From: BOG-908 sp963848205
GTDB lineage: Bacteria > Pseudomonadota > Alphaproteobacteria > Acetobacterales > Acetobacteraceae
DNA length: 64,000 bases
NCBI GenBank assembly: GCA_963848205.1
Contig: CAWKCV010000006.1
Coordinates: 62,001 to 126,000, forward strand
Direction of reading: 5' to 3'
Shown here in pieces: positions 56,186 through 64,000 of this stretch. Made by a program: the position numbers and the translations under genes. Numbering within the stretch: the first letter of the stretch is position 1; every line of letters starts with the position of its first letter. The notes below the pieces were generated by a model that worked only from the letters and a program-made list of their open reading frames with translations, ran no database searches and was not told the DNA's origin.

Positions 56186-57298
56186 TTGACCTGGCTCGCC
56201 GCACTCTCGCTCGCCGTCTGGGTCTATCTCCTGGCGGGACATGGCCGTTTCTGGCAGGCCGGCCCGTGCCTTGCCGCGCCGCCGGAGAGGGTGCCCAATC
56301 TGCCAGCAGTCGCCATCGTCGTGCCAGCGCGCAACGAGGCGGCAAGTATCCTGGCCTGCCTGAACAGCCTGCTCGCGCAGGATTATGCGGGCGGGTTCCG
56401 CGTCATCCTGGTTGACGACCTCAGCAGCGACGGCACGGGGCGGCTGGCAGACGGCATCGGCGACCCGCGTTTGACCGTGCTGCGCGGCGCCGCCCACCCC
56501 GCCGGCTGGAGCGGCAAATTGTGGGCGCTGCATCAGGGCATACGGGAGGCAGGATCGGCCGAATTGCTGCTGTTGACCGACGCCGATATCGAACACGCAC
56601 CTTCCCATCTCGCCAGCCTGGTGGCCAAGCTGCGGGCGGACGGGTTGGACATGGTCTCCGAAATGGTCGCGCTGCATTGCGAGACTGCGGCCGAGCACGC
56701 GCTGGTGCCACCGTTCGTTTTCTTCTTCCAGCTGCTCTATCCGTTTGCCTGGGTGAACGACCCGGGTAACCCGATGGCGGCGGCGGCAGGCGGCACTGTG
56801 CTGATCCGTGCCGCCGCACTCGCGCGGGTCGGCGGCGTCGAGGCCATGCGAGGCGCGTTGATCGACGATGTGACGCTCGCGCAGCGGGTGAAAAAAGGCG
56901 GGCGGATCTGGCTCGGCCATAGCCGGCTGGCCACCAGCATCCGCCCTTACAAGGACGCGGCGGAAGTGTGGCGCATGGTCGCGCGCTGCGCCTACGTGCA
57001 GCTTGGCCACTCGCCTTGGCTGCTCGCCGGCACCGTTGTCGGCATGGCGCTGATCTGGCTGACCCCGCCGCTTTGCGCATTGTTGGCCCATGGCCCGGTG
57101 CGGCTGCTGGGGTTGCTCGGCTGGGCGGCAATGACGGGCGCGTATCTGCCGACATTGCGACGTTTCGGGTTGAATCCGCTCTGGGCCATCTGTCTGCCTG
57201 CGGCTGCCTTGTTCTATACGGCGGCCACGATAGGATCGGCGGCCGACCATTACCGGGGGCGCGGCGTGATCTGGAAGCAGCGGGCCTATCACGCATGA
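56186..57298 (+). CDS. hpnB: Hopene-associated glycosyltransferase HpnB
   Basis: 370 residues, TTG start at 56186 with AAGGG upstream. N-terminal membrane helix (WLAALSLAVWVYLLAG), a GT2 domain with AIVVPARNEAASILACLNSLL, VILVDDLSSDGTGRLA, LLLTDADIEHAP (DxD), and C-terminal membrane helices (LAGTVVGMALIWLTPPL; AAMTGAYLPTLRRF). HpnB is linked to hopanoid clusters, probably glycosylating a hopanoid or its head group. Its stop is 10 bases from the hpnC ATG. Confidence 0.92.
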   Translation: MTWLAALSLAVWVYLLAGHGRFWQAGPCLAAPPERVPNLPAVAIVVPARNEAASILACLNSLLAQDYAGGFRVILVDDLSSDGTGRLADGIGDPRLTVLRGAAHPAGWSGKLWALHQGIREAGSAELLLLTDADIEHAPSHLASLVAKLRADGLDMVSEMVALHCETAAEHALVPPFVFFFQLLYPFAWVNDPGNPMAAAAGGTVLIRAAALARVGGVEAMRGALIDDVTLAQRVKKGGRIWLGHSRLATSIRPYKDAAEVWRMVARCAYVQLGHSPWLLAGTVVGMALIWLTPPLCALLAHGPVRLLGLLGWAAMTGAYLPTLRRFGLNPLWAICLPAAALFYTAATIGSAADHYRGRGVIWKQRAYHA

Positions 57299-57308
57299 GC
57301 ATGACAGA

Positions 57309-58193
57309 ATGAGTGTCGCCTCCCCTTTTGCCGATTTCGGCTTCTCGCCCGAACTCGCGGTGCAGACCGAGAGCGTGGAGACCTGGTCCGGCAAAAGCCG
57401 CACGCAGGAGAACTTTCCCGTAGGCTCCTGGCTGATCAGACCCGCGCTGCGGCCGCACGTTCACGCGTTCTACAGTTTCGCCCGCAACGCTGACGACATC
57501 GCCGACAGCGCCGAGCTCTCGCCCGAGGACAAGCTCGGCCGCCTGGGCGTGATGCGCGCGGTTTTGACGGGGCAGGCTCAAGGTGGCTCGCCATCGGCGG
57601 CGGGCTTGGCCTCGAGCCTCGCGCAGACCGGCGTGCCGGCCACCCACGCGCTCGATCTGCTGCGCGCCTTCTGCCAGGACGCGACGCAGACGCGCTATGC
57701 GAGTTGGCCCGACCTGCTGGAATATTGCCGCTATTCGGCCATGCCGGTCGGCCGGCACGTGCTGGCACTGCATGGCGAGGCGACCGATTGCGTGGCCCCG
57801 TCCGACGCGCTCAGCGCCGCGCTGCAGGTGCTGAACCATCTGCAGGACATGGCGCGCGACCTCGCCAGCCTGGACCGGTGCTATCTGCCGCGCGACTGGC
57901 TGCACGAAAGCGGCGGCACGATCGAGCAGATCACCGCGCCCGCCCTCTCGCCCGGACTGCGACGGGTGATGGACCGGCTGCTCGACGAATGCGACCGGCT
58001 GCACGCGATTGCCGCCGACTTGCCGCGGCGCGTGCGCGATCGCCGGCTGCGGCTGGAAACGGCCGTGATCCTGGGCCTGTCGCGCCGGCTGGCGCAGCGC
58101 CTGCGCGCGGGCGATCCACTGGCGACGCGCGTAAAACTTCGCACGATCGATGTGGCGGGCAGCCTTGCGGGCGCATTTGGCGGCAAAGCGTGA
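57309..58193 (+). CDS. hpnC: Squalene synthase HpnC (hydroxysqualene synthase)
   Basis: 294 residues, trans-isoprenyl diphosphate synthase-like fold. Aspartate-rich motifs SFARNADDIADSAELS and VLNHLQDMARDL and YCRYSAMPVGRHVLAL are seen. In the three-enzyme route HpnD makes presqualene diphosphate from two FPP, HpnC turns it into hydroxysqualene, and HpnE reduces that to squalene. The stop overlaps the hpnD GTG start (GTGA), so the two are coupled. Confidence 0.92.
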   Translation: MSVASPFADFGFSPELAVQTESVETWSGKSRTQENFPVGSWLIRPALRPHVHAFYSFARNADDIADSAELSPEDKLGRLGVMRAVLTGQAQGGSPSAAGLASSLAQTGVPATHALDLLRAFCQDATQTRYASWPDLLEYCRYSAMPVGRHVLALHGEATDCVAPSDALSAALQVLNHLQDMARDLASLDRCYLPRDWLHESGGTIEQITAPALSPGLRRVMDRLLDECDRLHAIAADLPRRVRDRRLRLETAVILGLSRRLAQRLRAGDPLATRVKLRTIDVAGSLAGAFGGKA

Positions 58194-59080
58194 CGACGCC
58201 ATTGAATGCACAGCCGGCTGATCTCGCCACGGCGGAACGCTTGGTGCGCAAATCCGGCACTTCGTTCTATCGCGGCATGCGGGTGCTGCCGCCGGACCGG
58301 CGTGCCGCGATGTACGCCATCTACGCGTTCTGCCGCCTGGTCGACGACATTGCCGATGAGCCGGCGCCGATGAACCTCAAGGCGCGGTTGCTGGACGGCT
58401 GGCGCGCCCGTGTGGAGGCGATATTTGCCGCCGCGCCCACCGGATCAGGCACGGCCGCTTCCGGCGATGGGGACGACGAGGCGATCGCGCGCCTGCTGCT
58501 GCTGGCCACCACGAAATTTTCCCTTCGCCGCGTTGATTTCCTGGCCATCATCGACGGCATGCAGATGGATGCGGAGACCACCATCGTCGCCCCCGCGTTC
58601 GAGACGCTCGACGTTTATTGCGACCGGGTGGCCAGCGCGGTCGGCCGCCTTTCGGTGCGTGCGTTCGGCGACGCTTCGCCGGCGGCTGACGAAGTGGCCC
58701 ACCATCTCGGCCGCGCGTTGCAGTTGACGAACATCCTGCGCGACCTGGGCGAAGATGCCTGGCGCGGACGGCTGTATCTGCCACGCGAGTGGCTGGCGCT
58801 GGACGGTGTGCCGACGGAGCCGGCCGCGGCGCTGGCGAGCCGCAACCTTGCCCTGGTGTGCGAGCGCACGGTCCGCGAAGCCCGGTCGCATTTCAACCTG
58901 GCGCGATCGGCCATGGGCCGCTGCAATCGCCGTGCGATGAAACCGGCAAGGCTGATGGGCGCCACATATTCGGCCATCCTGGACCGGCTCGAGCGGCGCG
59001 GCTGGACTGATCCGGACCAGCGCGTGTCGCTGCCAGCCTGGGAAAAACTGCTGATCGGCCTGCGATACGGACTGGCCTAG
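58190..59080 (+). CDS. hpnD: Presqualene diphosphate synthase HpnD
   Basis: 296 residues. GTG start at 58190 overlaps the hpnC stop. Motifs: YAIYAFCRLVDDIADEPAP (DxxxD), LQLTNILRDLGEDAWRGRLYLPREWL (second Asp-rich), and CDRVASAVGRLSVRAFG. Joins two farnesyl diphosphates to presqualene diphosphate. The open frame upstream is a shadow of hpnC. Followed by a 80-base gap with a border repeat before hpnE. Confidence 0.93.
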   Translation: MTTPLNAQPADLATAERLVRKSGTSFYRGMRVLPPDRRAAMYAIYAFCRLVDDIADEPAPMNLKARLLDGWRARVEAIFAAAPTGSGTAASGDGDDEAIARLLLLATTKFSLRRVDFLAIIDGMQMDAETTIVAPAFETLDVYCDRVASAVGRLSVRAFGDASPAADEVAHHLGRALQLTNILRDLGEDAWRGRLYLPREWLALDGVPTEPAAALASRNLALVCERTVREARSHFNLARSAMGRCNRRAMKPARLMGATYSAILDRLERRGWTDPDQRVSLPAWEKLLIGLRYGLA

Positions 59081-59097
59081 ACGCTTCCTGCCATTGA

Positions 59098-59147
59098 TAA
59101 AAGTTTTTTGGTCCTTTTTTCCTAAAAAACGACGTCTGTCTTCCTGG
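59098..59147 (-). repeat. Border repeat, copy 14 (hpnD-hpnE gap)
   Basis: Inverted, partly decayed copy: AAAAGTTTTTTGGTCC then TTTTTTCCTAAAAAACGACGTCTGTC. It lies inside the operon, so it cannot be an efficient terminator here. Confidence 0.75.
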
Positions 59148-59160
59148 AGACTCCCTCACA

Positions 59161-60480
59161 TTGATCCACATCATCGGCGCCGGCCTGGCCGGCCTCGCCG
59201 CCGCGCTCGACCTTACCGCAGCCGGTCATCGGGTCGTCGTCCATGAAGCGGCGCCGGCCTGTGGCGGCCGTTGCCGCTCGTATTTCGACCGTGAGCTCGG
59301 CTGCCAGATCGACAACGGCAACCACCTGCTGCTTTCCGCCAATCACGCCGCCATGCGCTATCTCGACATGCTCGGCACGCGGCATACGCTGGGCGGCCCG
59401 GACGAGCCGATCTTCCCGTTCATCGACCTATCGACGGGCGAGCGCTGGTGCTTGCGGCCAAACGCCAGCCGGCTGCCGTGGTGGCTGTTGTTTCCCAGCC
59501 GCGGCATTCCCGGGGTGAAGCTTGGCGACTATGCCGGGCTGCTCCGGCTGCGGACCGCATCGGCGGAGGACACGGTGGGCGGTCTGCTCGCTCACAACAC
59601 GCTCTATCGTCGGCTGATCGAGCCGCTCGCGGTGTCGGCGCTGAACACGCCGGCCGACGAGGGCAGTGCCCGGCTGTTCTGGGCGATCGTCGAACAGTCG
59701 CTGGCGCGTGGCGGCGCGCAATGCATTCCGCATTTTCCGGTGGAAGGCCTGTCGGAGAGTTTCATCGACCCGGCGATCGCCCGAATCACTGCCGAGGGCG
59801 GCACTGTTCGCACCGGTTCGCGGATTACCGCCGTCACCGCCGGCTTGGGCGTGGTGACCGCGATCGCGGGTGCGGACGGCGAAATTCCGATTGCACCATC
59901 CGACCGTGTCATTCTGGCCGTGCCGGCAACGGTCGCCGCGTCGCTGCTTCCCGGCCTCGACGTGCCCACCGCCCATGAAGCCATTCTCAACCTGCACTAC
60001 AAACTGGATGCACGCGTGCCCAAGGCGGATCCGGCCACCGGCACTGAAGCCAAACGGCGGCCGGCGGCGGGGCGGACCGCGATGGAAGCGGTTCAGCAAG
60101 CGCGTTTCGTGGGCCTGGTGGGCGGGTTGGCCGAATGGGTGTTCATCAAGCCGAACGTGGTCTCGGTCACCATCTCGGCCGCCAACCGGCTGCTGGACGA
60201 ACCGGGCGAACAGCTTGCCCGCGCGATCTGGTCGGAAGTGACGCAGGCGCTCGATTTGGTGGCAGAGATGCCACCATGGCGGCTCATTCGTGAGAAGCGC
60301 GCCACGTTTGCGGCAACTCCGGAGCAACACAAGCGTCGCCCTCCTGCCACAAATCACTTGCCGAATCTGCTGCTTGCGGGAGATTGGACCGATACAGGGT
60401 TGCCGGCAACGATTGAAGGTGCGATCAGGTCCGGCTTTGCTGCGTCGCAATACGTAACACGCGAACAGGCTGCCGCGTAA
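59161..60480 (+). CDS. hpnE: Hydroxysqualene dehydroxylase HpnE
   Basis: 439 residues, TTG start at 59161. FAD-binding HIIGAGLAGLAAALDLTAAGHRVVVHEAAPACGGRC, QIDNGNHLLLSAN, then the C-terminal FAD segment NLLLAGDWTDTGLPATIEGAIRSGFAAS. HpnE is an FAD amine-oxidase-like protein that reduces hydroxysqualene to squalene. Third enzyme of the HpnC-D-E squalene route, directly upstream of the cyclase. Confidence 0.93.
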   Translation: MIHIIGAGLAGLAAALDLTAAGHRVVVHEAAPACGGRCRSYFDRELGCQIDNGNHLLLSANHAAMRYLDMLGTRHTLGGPDEPIFPFIDLSTGERWCLRPNASRLPWWLLFPSRGIPGVKLGDYAGLLRLRTASAEDTVGGLLAHNTLYRRLIEPLAVSALNTPADEGSARLFWAIVEQSLARGGAQCIPHFPVEGLSESFIDPAIARITAEGGTVRTGSRITAVTAGLGVVTAIAGADGEIPIAPSDRVILAVPATVAASLLPGLDVPTAHEAILNLHYKLDARVPKADPATGTEAKRRPAAGRTAMEAVQQARFVGLVGGLAEWVFIKPNVVSVTISAANRLLDEPGEQLARAIWSEVTQALDLVAEMPPWRLIREKRATFAATPEQHKRRPPATNHLPNLLLAGDWTDTGLPATIEGAIRSGFAASQYVTREQAAA

Positions 60481-60496
60481 TTATACTGAAGTGAGT

Positions 60497-62461
60497 ATGC
60501 AGAGCGACACCTTACTACGACCGGCAAACGTCAGTGTTTCAGAGCTGCAAACGCATATCGAGCGGGCGGCCGAGGCGCTCGGCCGGCGTCAGAATGCCGA
60601 CGGTCATTGGCGTTTCGAGCTGGAAGCGGACGCGACGATCCCCGCTGAATACATTCTGCTTGAACATTATCTGGACCGGATTGATCCGGCGCTCGAAGCA
60701 CGCATCGGGGTGTATCTGCTCGAAATCCAAGGCGAGCATGGCGGCTGGCCGCTGTTCCATGGCGGCAAGTTCGACCTTTCCGCCAGCGTAAAGGCGTATT
60801 TCGCGCTGAAATGCCTGGGCCATGCGCCGGACGCGCCGCACATGGCGCGTGCCCGTGCCGCCATCCTGGCCGCCGGCGGCGCCGAACGCTGCAACGTCTT
60901 CACCCGCATCCAGCTCGCTTTGTTCGGCCAGGTGCCGTGGCGCGCCATTCCCACCATGCCGGTGGAAATCATGCGGCTGCCGGAGTGGTTCTTCTTCCAT
61001 CTCAGCAAGATCAGCTACTGGTCGCGCACCGTCATCGTGCCGTTGCTGGTGCTGATGGCGCTGCGTCCGCGCGCCATCAACCCGCATCAGGTGCAGATCG
61101 CCGAGCTGTTCACCCAGCCGGCCGAGCGCATACGCGACTATATCCGCGGGCCGTATCGCAGCTATTGGGGCCACGCGTTCAAGGCGCTCGATCTCTGCCT
61201 CAAGCGCGGCGAGCGTCTGTTCCCCGCGAAATTCCGTGCGCGCGCCATCGAGCAGGCCGTCGCGTTCGTCACCGAGCGGCTGAACGGCGAGGATGGGCTT
61301 GGCGCCATTTATCCCGCGATGGCCAACAGCGTGATGATGTTCGCAGCGCTCGGTTACGAGCCGAGCCATCCGGACGCAGCTTTGGCATGGCTCAGCGTAC
61401 GCAAGCTGATCGTGGACGACGGCACCCGCGCCTACGTGCAGCCATGCGTGTCGCCGATTTGGGATACTGGCCTGGCGGGTGTGGCGATGGCCGAAGCCTG
61501 TTTCGGCAGCGACCTGCCCAGCGCCAGCGCCTGCCGTGCACCTGTGGAGGCCGCCAGCGACTGGCTCGCTCAACGGCAAATACTCGACGTCAAAGGCGAT
61601 TGGGCCGTTCGCCGCCCCGATGTGGCGCCGGGTGGCTGGGCGTTCCAGTATGCCAATGACCATTATCCGGACGTGGACGACACCGCGCTGGTCGGCATGC
61701 TGCTCGCCAGGAACGGCGACCCCGCGCATGACGAGGCGATCGCCCGCGCACGCGACTGGATCGTCGGCATGCAGAGCAGCGACGGCGGTTGGGGGGCCTT
61801 CGAGCCGGAGAACACGCACTCCTACCTGAACCACATCCCGTTCGCCGACCATGGCGCGCTGCTCGATCCGCCGACGGCGGACGTGACCGGCCGCTGCGTG
61901 GGTTTTCTGGCGCAGATCGGGATGGGCGCGGACGATCCGGTGATGGCCAACGCGATCGCGTATCTGCGCCGTGAGCAGGAAAGCGACGGCAGTTGGTTCG
62001 GCCGTTGGGGGACCAATTACATCTACGGCACCTGGTCGGTGATCAACGGGCTGAATGTTGCCGGGGTGCCTCCCAGCGACCCTGCCATGGTGCGCGCGTG
62101 CGAATGGCTGAAGTCGGTGCAGCGCGAGGATGGCGGCTGGGGCGAGGACGAGGAAAGCTACGCCGACGCGCCGCATGGCCGCTTCCACGAAAGCACGCCC
62201 TCGCAGACCGCGTGGGCGGTGCTGGCGCTGATGGGCGCTGGCCAGGCGGACGATCCGGCGACGGCACGCGGCATCGATTGGCTGGCGCTCAACCAGAAGC
62301 CCGATGGCGAGTGGGACGAGGCGCCTTATACGGCCGTGGGCTTTCCGCGGGTGTTCTACCTGAAGTATCATGGATATCGGCTGTTTTTTCCTCTGCTCGC
62401 CATGTCGCGGTATCGGAATTTGCAGCGTGGGAATCAGCGGCGGGTGGATTGGGGGATTTAG
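60497..62461 (+). CDS. shc: Squalene--hopene cyclase
   Basis: 654 residues. Catalytic acid motif DVDD (residues ~392-395, YPDVDDTALVGM) and repeated QW motifs (QDGGWGEDEES-like QREDGGWGEDEESY, QSSDGGWGAFEPEN, QESDGSWFGRWGTNY) confirm it. Cyclises squalene to hopene and hopanol. ATG at 60497 chosen; a GTG at 60491 two codons upstream is equally possible, as neither has a strong Shine-Dalgarno. Peripheral membrane enzyme. Ends in a border repeat. Confidence 0.96.
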   Translation: MQSDTLLRPANVSVSELQTHIERAAEALGRRQNADGHWRFELEADATIPAEYILLEHYLDRIDPALEARIGVYLLEIQGEHGGWPLFHGGKFDLSASVKAYFALKCLGHAPDAPHMARARAAILAAGGAERCNVFTRIQLALFGQVPWRAIPTMPVEIMRLPEWFFFHLSKISYWSRTVIVPLLVLMALRPRAINPHQVQIAELFTQPAERIRDYIRGPYRSYWGHAFKALDLCLKRGERLFPAKFRARAIEQAVAFVTERLNGEDGLGAIYPAMANSVMMFAALGYEPSHPDAALAWLSVRKLIVDDGTRAYVQPCVSPIWDTGLAGVAMAEACFGSDLPSASACRAPVEAASDWLAQRQILDVKGDWAVRRPDVAPGGWAFQYANDHYPDVDDTALVGMLLARNGDPAHDEAIARARDWIVGMQSSDGGWGAFEPENTHSYLNHIPFADHGALLDPPTADVTGRCVGFLAQIGMGADDPVMANAIAYLRREQESDGSWFGRWGTNYIYGTWSVINGLNVAGVPPSDPAMVRACEWLKSVQREDGGWGEDEESYADAPHGRFHESTPSQTAWAVLALMGAGQADDPATARGIDWLALNQKPDGEWDEAPYTAVGFPRVFYLKYHGYRLFFPLLAMSRYRNLQRGNQRRVDWGI

Positions 62462-62590
62462 GGAAGCAAGCGTTCTTTTTCGAAAAGAAGAACCAGAAAA
62501 CTTTCGCTTCCTCAGGTCTCGGCAGCGGTGAGATACGTGGCCTAGGGAGCAGAAGATTTTTGCTTCTTTTTTTCAAAAAAGAAGGCCTTC
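62461..62590 (+). repeat. Border repeat, copy 15, composite (shc-hpnG gap)
   Basis: First arm AAGCAAGCGTTCTTTTTCG / AAAAGAAGAACCAG, a GC part, and second arm TTGCTTCTTTTTTTCAAAA / AAAGAAGGCCTTCC. The second arm's AGAAGG precedes the hpnG TTG start. Confidence 0.78.
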
Positions 62591-62591
62591 C

Positions 62592-63266
62592 TTGCTAGCC
62601 TTCATCACCGGCCTCAAAGCCGAAGCCCGCCTCCTCGCCCCCCTCAACGCCCGCGTCTTCGTCGGCGGCGGCACCGTGCAGGGAGCAAACGACGCCGCCC
62701 GCCGCGCAATCGAGGCGGGTGCCACCTCGCTCGTCAGCTTCGGGCTGGCCGGCGGGCTCAATCCTGCTTTGCAGCCTGGTGCGATCCTGGTGCCAACACG
62801 CATTCTCGTGCGCGGCCGGCTGGTCTCGACCGACGAAGCGCTGTCGGATGCGCTGGGCGGTTTCACGATATCCGATCTGCTGTCCAGCGATACCGTCGTG
62901 GCCTCCGTCGCCGGCAAGGCGGAGCGGTGGGCGGACATGCATGCGGATGCGGTTGACATGGAGAGCGGCGCCGTCGCGGAGGCGGCACGCAAGGCAGAAT
63001 TGCCGTGTGCGGCATTGCGCGCGATTTGCGACCCGGCCACGCGCGCGTTGCCGCCGGCGGCCGTCGCCGCACTCGGGCGTGGCGGCAGCATCTCGCTCCC
63101 GGGGCTGATCGGATCGCTGATTTTACGGCCTGGGCAGATATCGGATCTGCGCGAACTCTCACGCGACGCAAAAGCCGCGCGCACGGCGCTGATCACGCAT
63201 CTGGCCGGGCTGCGCGACCGGGCCGATCTGCGGCGCATGATCACGCGGGCGTCGAGCTCTTTCTGA
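62592..63266 (+). CDS. hpnG: Hopanoid-associated nucleosidase/phosphorylase HpnG
   Basis: 224 residues, phosphorylase superfamily (PNP/UDP type): MLAFITGLKAEARLLAP, VSFGLAGGLNPALQPGAILVPT and the catalytic-pocket MHADAVDMESGAVAEAA. HpnG removes adenine from adenosylhopane to yield ribosyl-hopane, on the way to bacteriohopanetetrol. TTG at 62592 with AGAAGG upstream from the border repeat. The partner HpnH (radical SAM, makes adenosylhopane) is not in this window. Last hpn gene here. Confidence 0.9.
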   Translation: MLAFITGLKAEARLLAPLNARVFVGGGTVQGANDAARRAIEAGATSLVSFGLAGGLNPALQPGAILVPTRILVRGRLVSTDEALSDALGGFTISDLLSSDTVVASVAGKAERWADMHADAVDMESGAVAEAARKAELPCAALRAICDPATRALPPAAVAALGRGGSISLPGLIGSLILRPGQISDLRELSRDAKAARTALITHLAGLRDRADLRRMITRASSSF

Positions 63267-63337
63267 AAACGCGCCCGCTGGCCTGACCGCCGGAAAGAGG
63301 TTGGTCGCGGACGGGTGAGGCATGCTATCGGCGGCGC

Positions 63338-64000
63338 ATGATTGTCTCGGTATATCAGGGCGATGATGCGCTCGATCAGGCGGCCGAGCGCGCGGCAGGG
63401 TCGGACCTGCTTGTGCTGCCTGAACTGTTCCTGACCGGCTACAATATCGGCGCGGATGCGCTGCGTGCGCGGGCCGAACCGCAAGACGGGCCGCACGCAC
63501 ATCATGCCGCGGAAATCGCACGGCGTCATCGCGTCGCACTGCTCTATGGGTATCCGGAACGTGCGATCGACGGCGCGCTTTACAACAGCGCGTTGCTGGT
63601 CGGCGCGGATGGCCGCACGCTGGCCAATTATCGCAAGACGCATCTGTTCGGCGACATGGAACGTGCGGTATTCACGCCGGGCGCGGAGCCGTTTGTGCTG
63701 GCCGATGTTGCAGGTGTGCGAACGGGTATTCTCATCTGCTACGATGTGGAGTTTCCCGAGGCGGTGCGCGGCCTCGCGTTGCGCGGCGCCGATCTGGTGG
63801 CGGTGCCGACCGCGCTGATGCAGCCTTATGCGTTCGTGGCCGACATCATGGTGCGCACGCGCGCCTTCGAAAACCAGGTGTTCCTGATGTATGCCAACCG
63901 ATGTGGCGAGGAGCCGCCGCTGCACTATGTGGGCCATAGCTGTATCGTGGGACCCGACGGTACGGACCTGGCGCGCGCCGGCGCAGGTTCGCAAATGCTG
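63338..64000 (+). CDS. Carbon-nitrogen hydrolase (nitrilase family), 3' end beyond window
   Basis: Starts at ATG 63338 and stays open to the window end (221 codons seen). The nitrilase-superfamily catalytic triad is visible: Glu in LVLPELFLTGYNI, Lys in YRKTHLFGDMER, Cys in GILICYDVEFPEAVR. This hydrolyses a C-N bond (amide or nitrile); the specific substrate is not apparent. The same strand as hpnG, 71 bases after it, so it may or may not be part of the operon. Confidence 0.88.
   Translation, partial: MIVSVYQGDDALDQAAERAAGSDLLVLPELFLTGYNIGADALRARAEPQDGPHAHHAAEIARRHRVALLYGYPERAIDGALYNSALLVGADGRTLANYRKTHLFGDMERAVFTPGAEPFVLADVAGVRTGILICYDVEFPEAVRGLALRGADLVAVPTALMQPYAFVADIMVRTRAFENQVFLMYANRCGEEPPLHYVGHSCIVGPDGTDLARAGAGSQML

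Noticed and set aside
56421..58211. 596-codon minus-strand ORF opposite hpnB and hpnC
   Set aside because: Antisense shadow; no domain, while hpnB and hpnC are well conserved.
62573..63994. 473-codon minus-strand ORF opposite hpnG and the nitrilase gene
   Set aside because: Antisense to two recognisable genes with conserved catalytic residues.

Overview
The window is 64 kb of GC-rich bacterial chromosome. An almost complete hopanoid operon (hpnA to hpnG), the five-enzyme histidine-utilisation route (hutH/U/I/F/G) under a GntR-type HutC, an OmpA-type outer membrane protein and frequent GTG/TTG starts all point to an alphaproteobacterium. Acetobacteraceae (acetic-acid-bacterium relatives) is my best guess; this comes from gene content, not from a database search. 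Genes are densely packed on both strands. I see no rRNA, tRNA, CRISPR array, insertion sequence or prophage.

Layout. (1) 1-8159: the 3' end of an ornithine aminotransferase gene, then a divergent hut locus, hutI on the minus strand and hutF-hutC-hutU-hutH-hutG on the plus strand, with a perfect 14-bp palindrome between them that is a probable HutC operator. (2) 8273-10411: an SYLF-domain secreted protein, a His/Ala-rich mini-protein with a strong terminator, a tiny lipoprotein and two small unknown proteins. (3) 10514-23193: a surface-glycan/modification island with an AlgX-like SGNH protein, two DUF4214-methyltransferase paralogues flanking an AT-rich acyl-AMP-ligase segment, a sulfotransferase, GT2 and GT4 glycosyltransferases, an unknown 630-residue protein and an ELM1-like protein. 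(4) 23302-43082: envelope and housekeeping genes (YihY, RlpA, an AmpG-like MFS permease, a tandem pair of unknown 348-residue secreted proteins, TypA/BipA, cytochrome P450, MATE, SOUL, patatin, OmpA, GtrA plus GT2, FtsK, a POTRA-like protein). (5) 43151-55023: an SPFH-domain pair, a PRISE-like reductase, a spore-photoproduct-lyase-like radical SAM protein, an APC permease, a Tat-exported large catalase, an FAD oxidoreductase with a Rieske oxygenase, and a MarR regulator. (6) 55110-63266: hpnA-B-C-D-E-shc-hpnG, then the start of a nitrilase-family gene running off the end.

Two features cut across the annotation. First, a short palindromic repeat (hairpin arms GTCCTTTTTT/AAAAAAGGAC, often with a GC-rich GCTGTCGCG-type second hairpin) occurs about 15 times at gene borders. 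It supplies the last codons and stop of several genes and the ribosome-binding site and start of at least two. Second, six genes (hutI, AlgX-like, both methyltransferases, the acyl-AMP ligase tail and the MFS permease) can each be restored to full length by dropping one base. Six one-base excesses, never a one-base loss, look more like uncorrected insertion errors in the assembly than six independent gene deaths, but the sequence alone cannot settle it.
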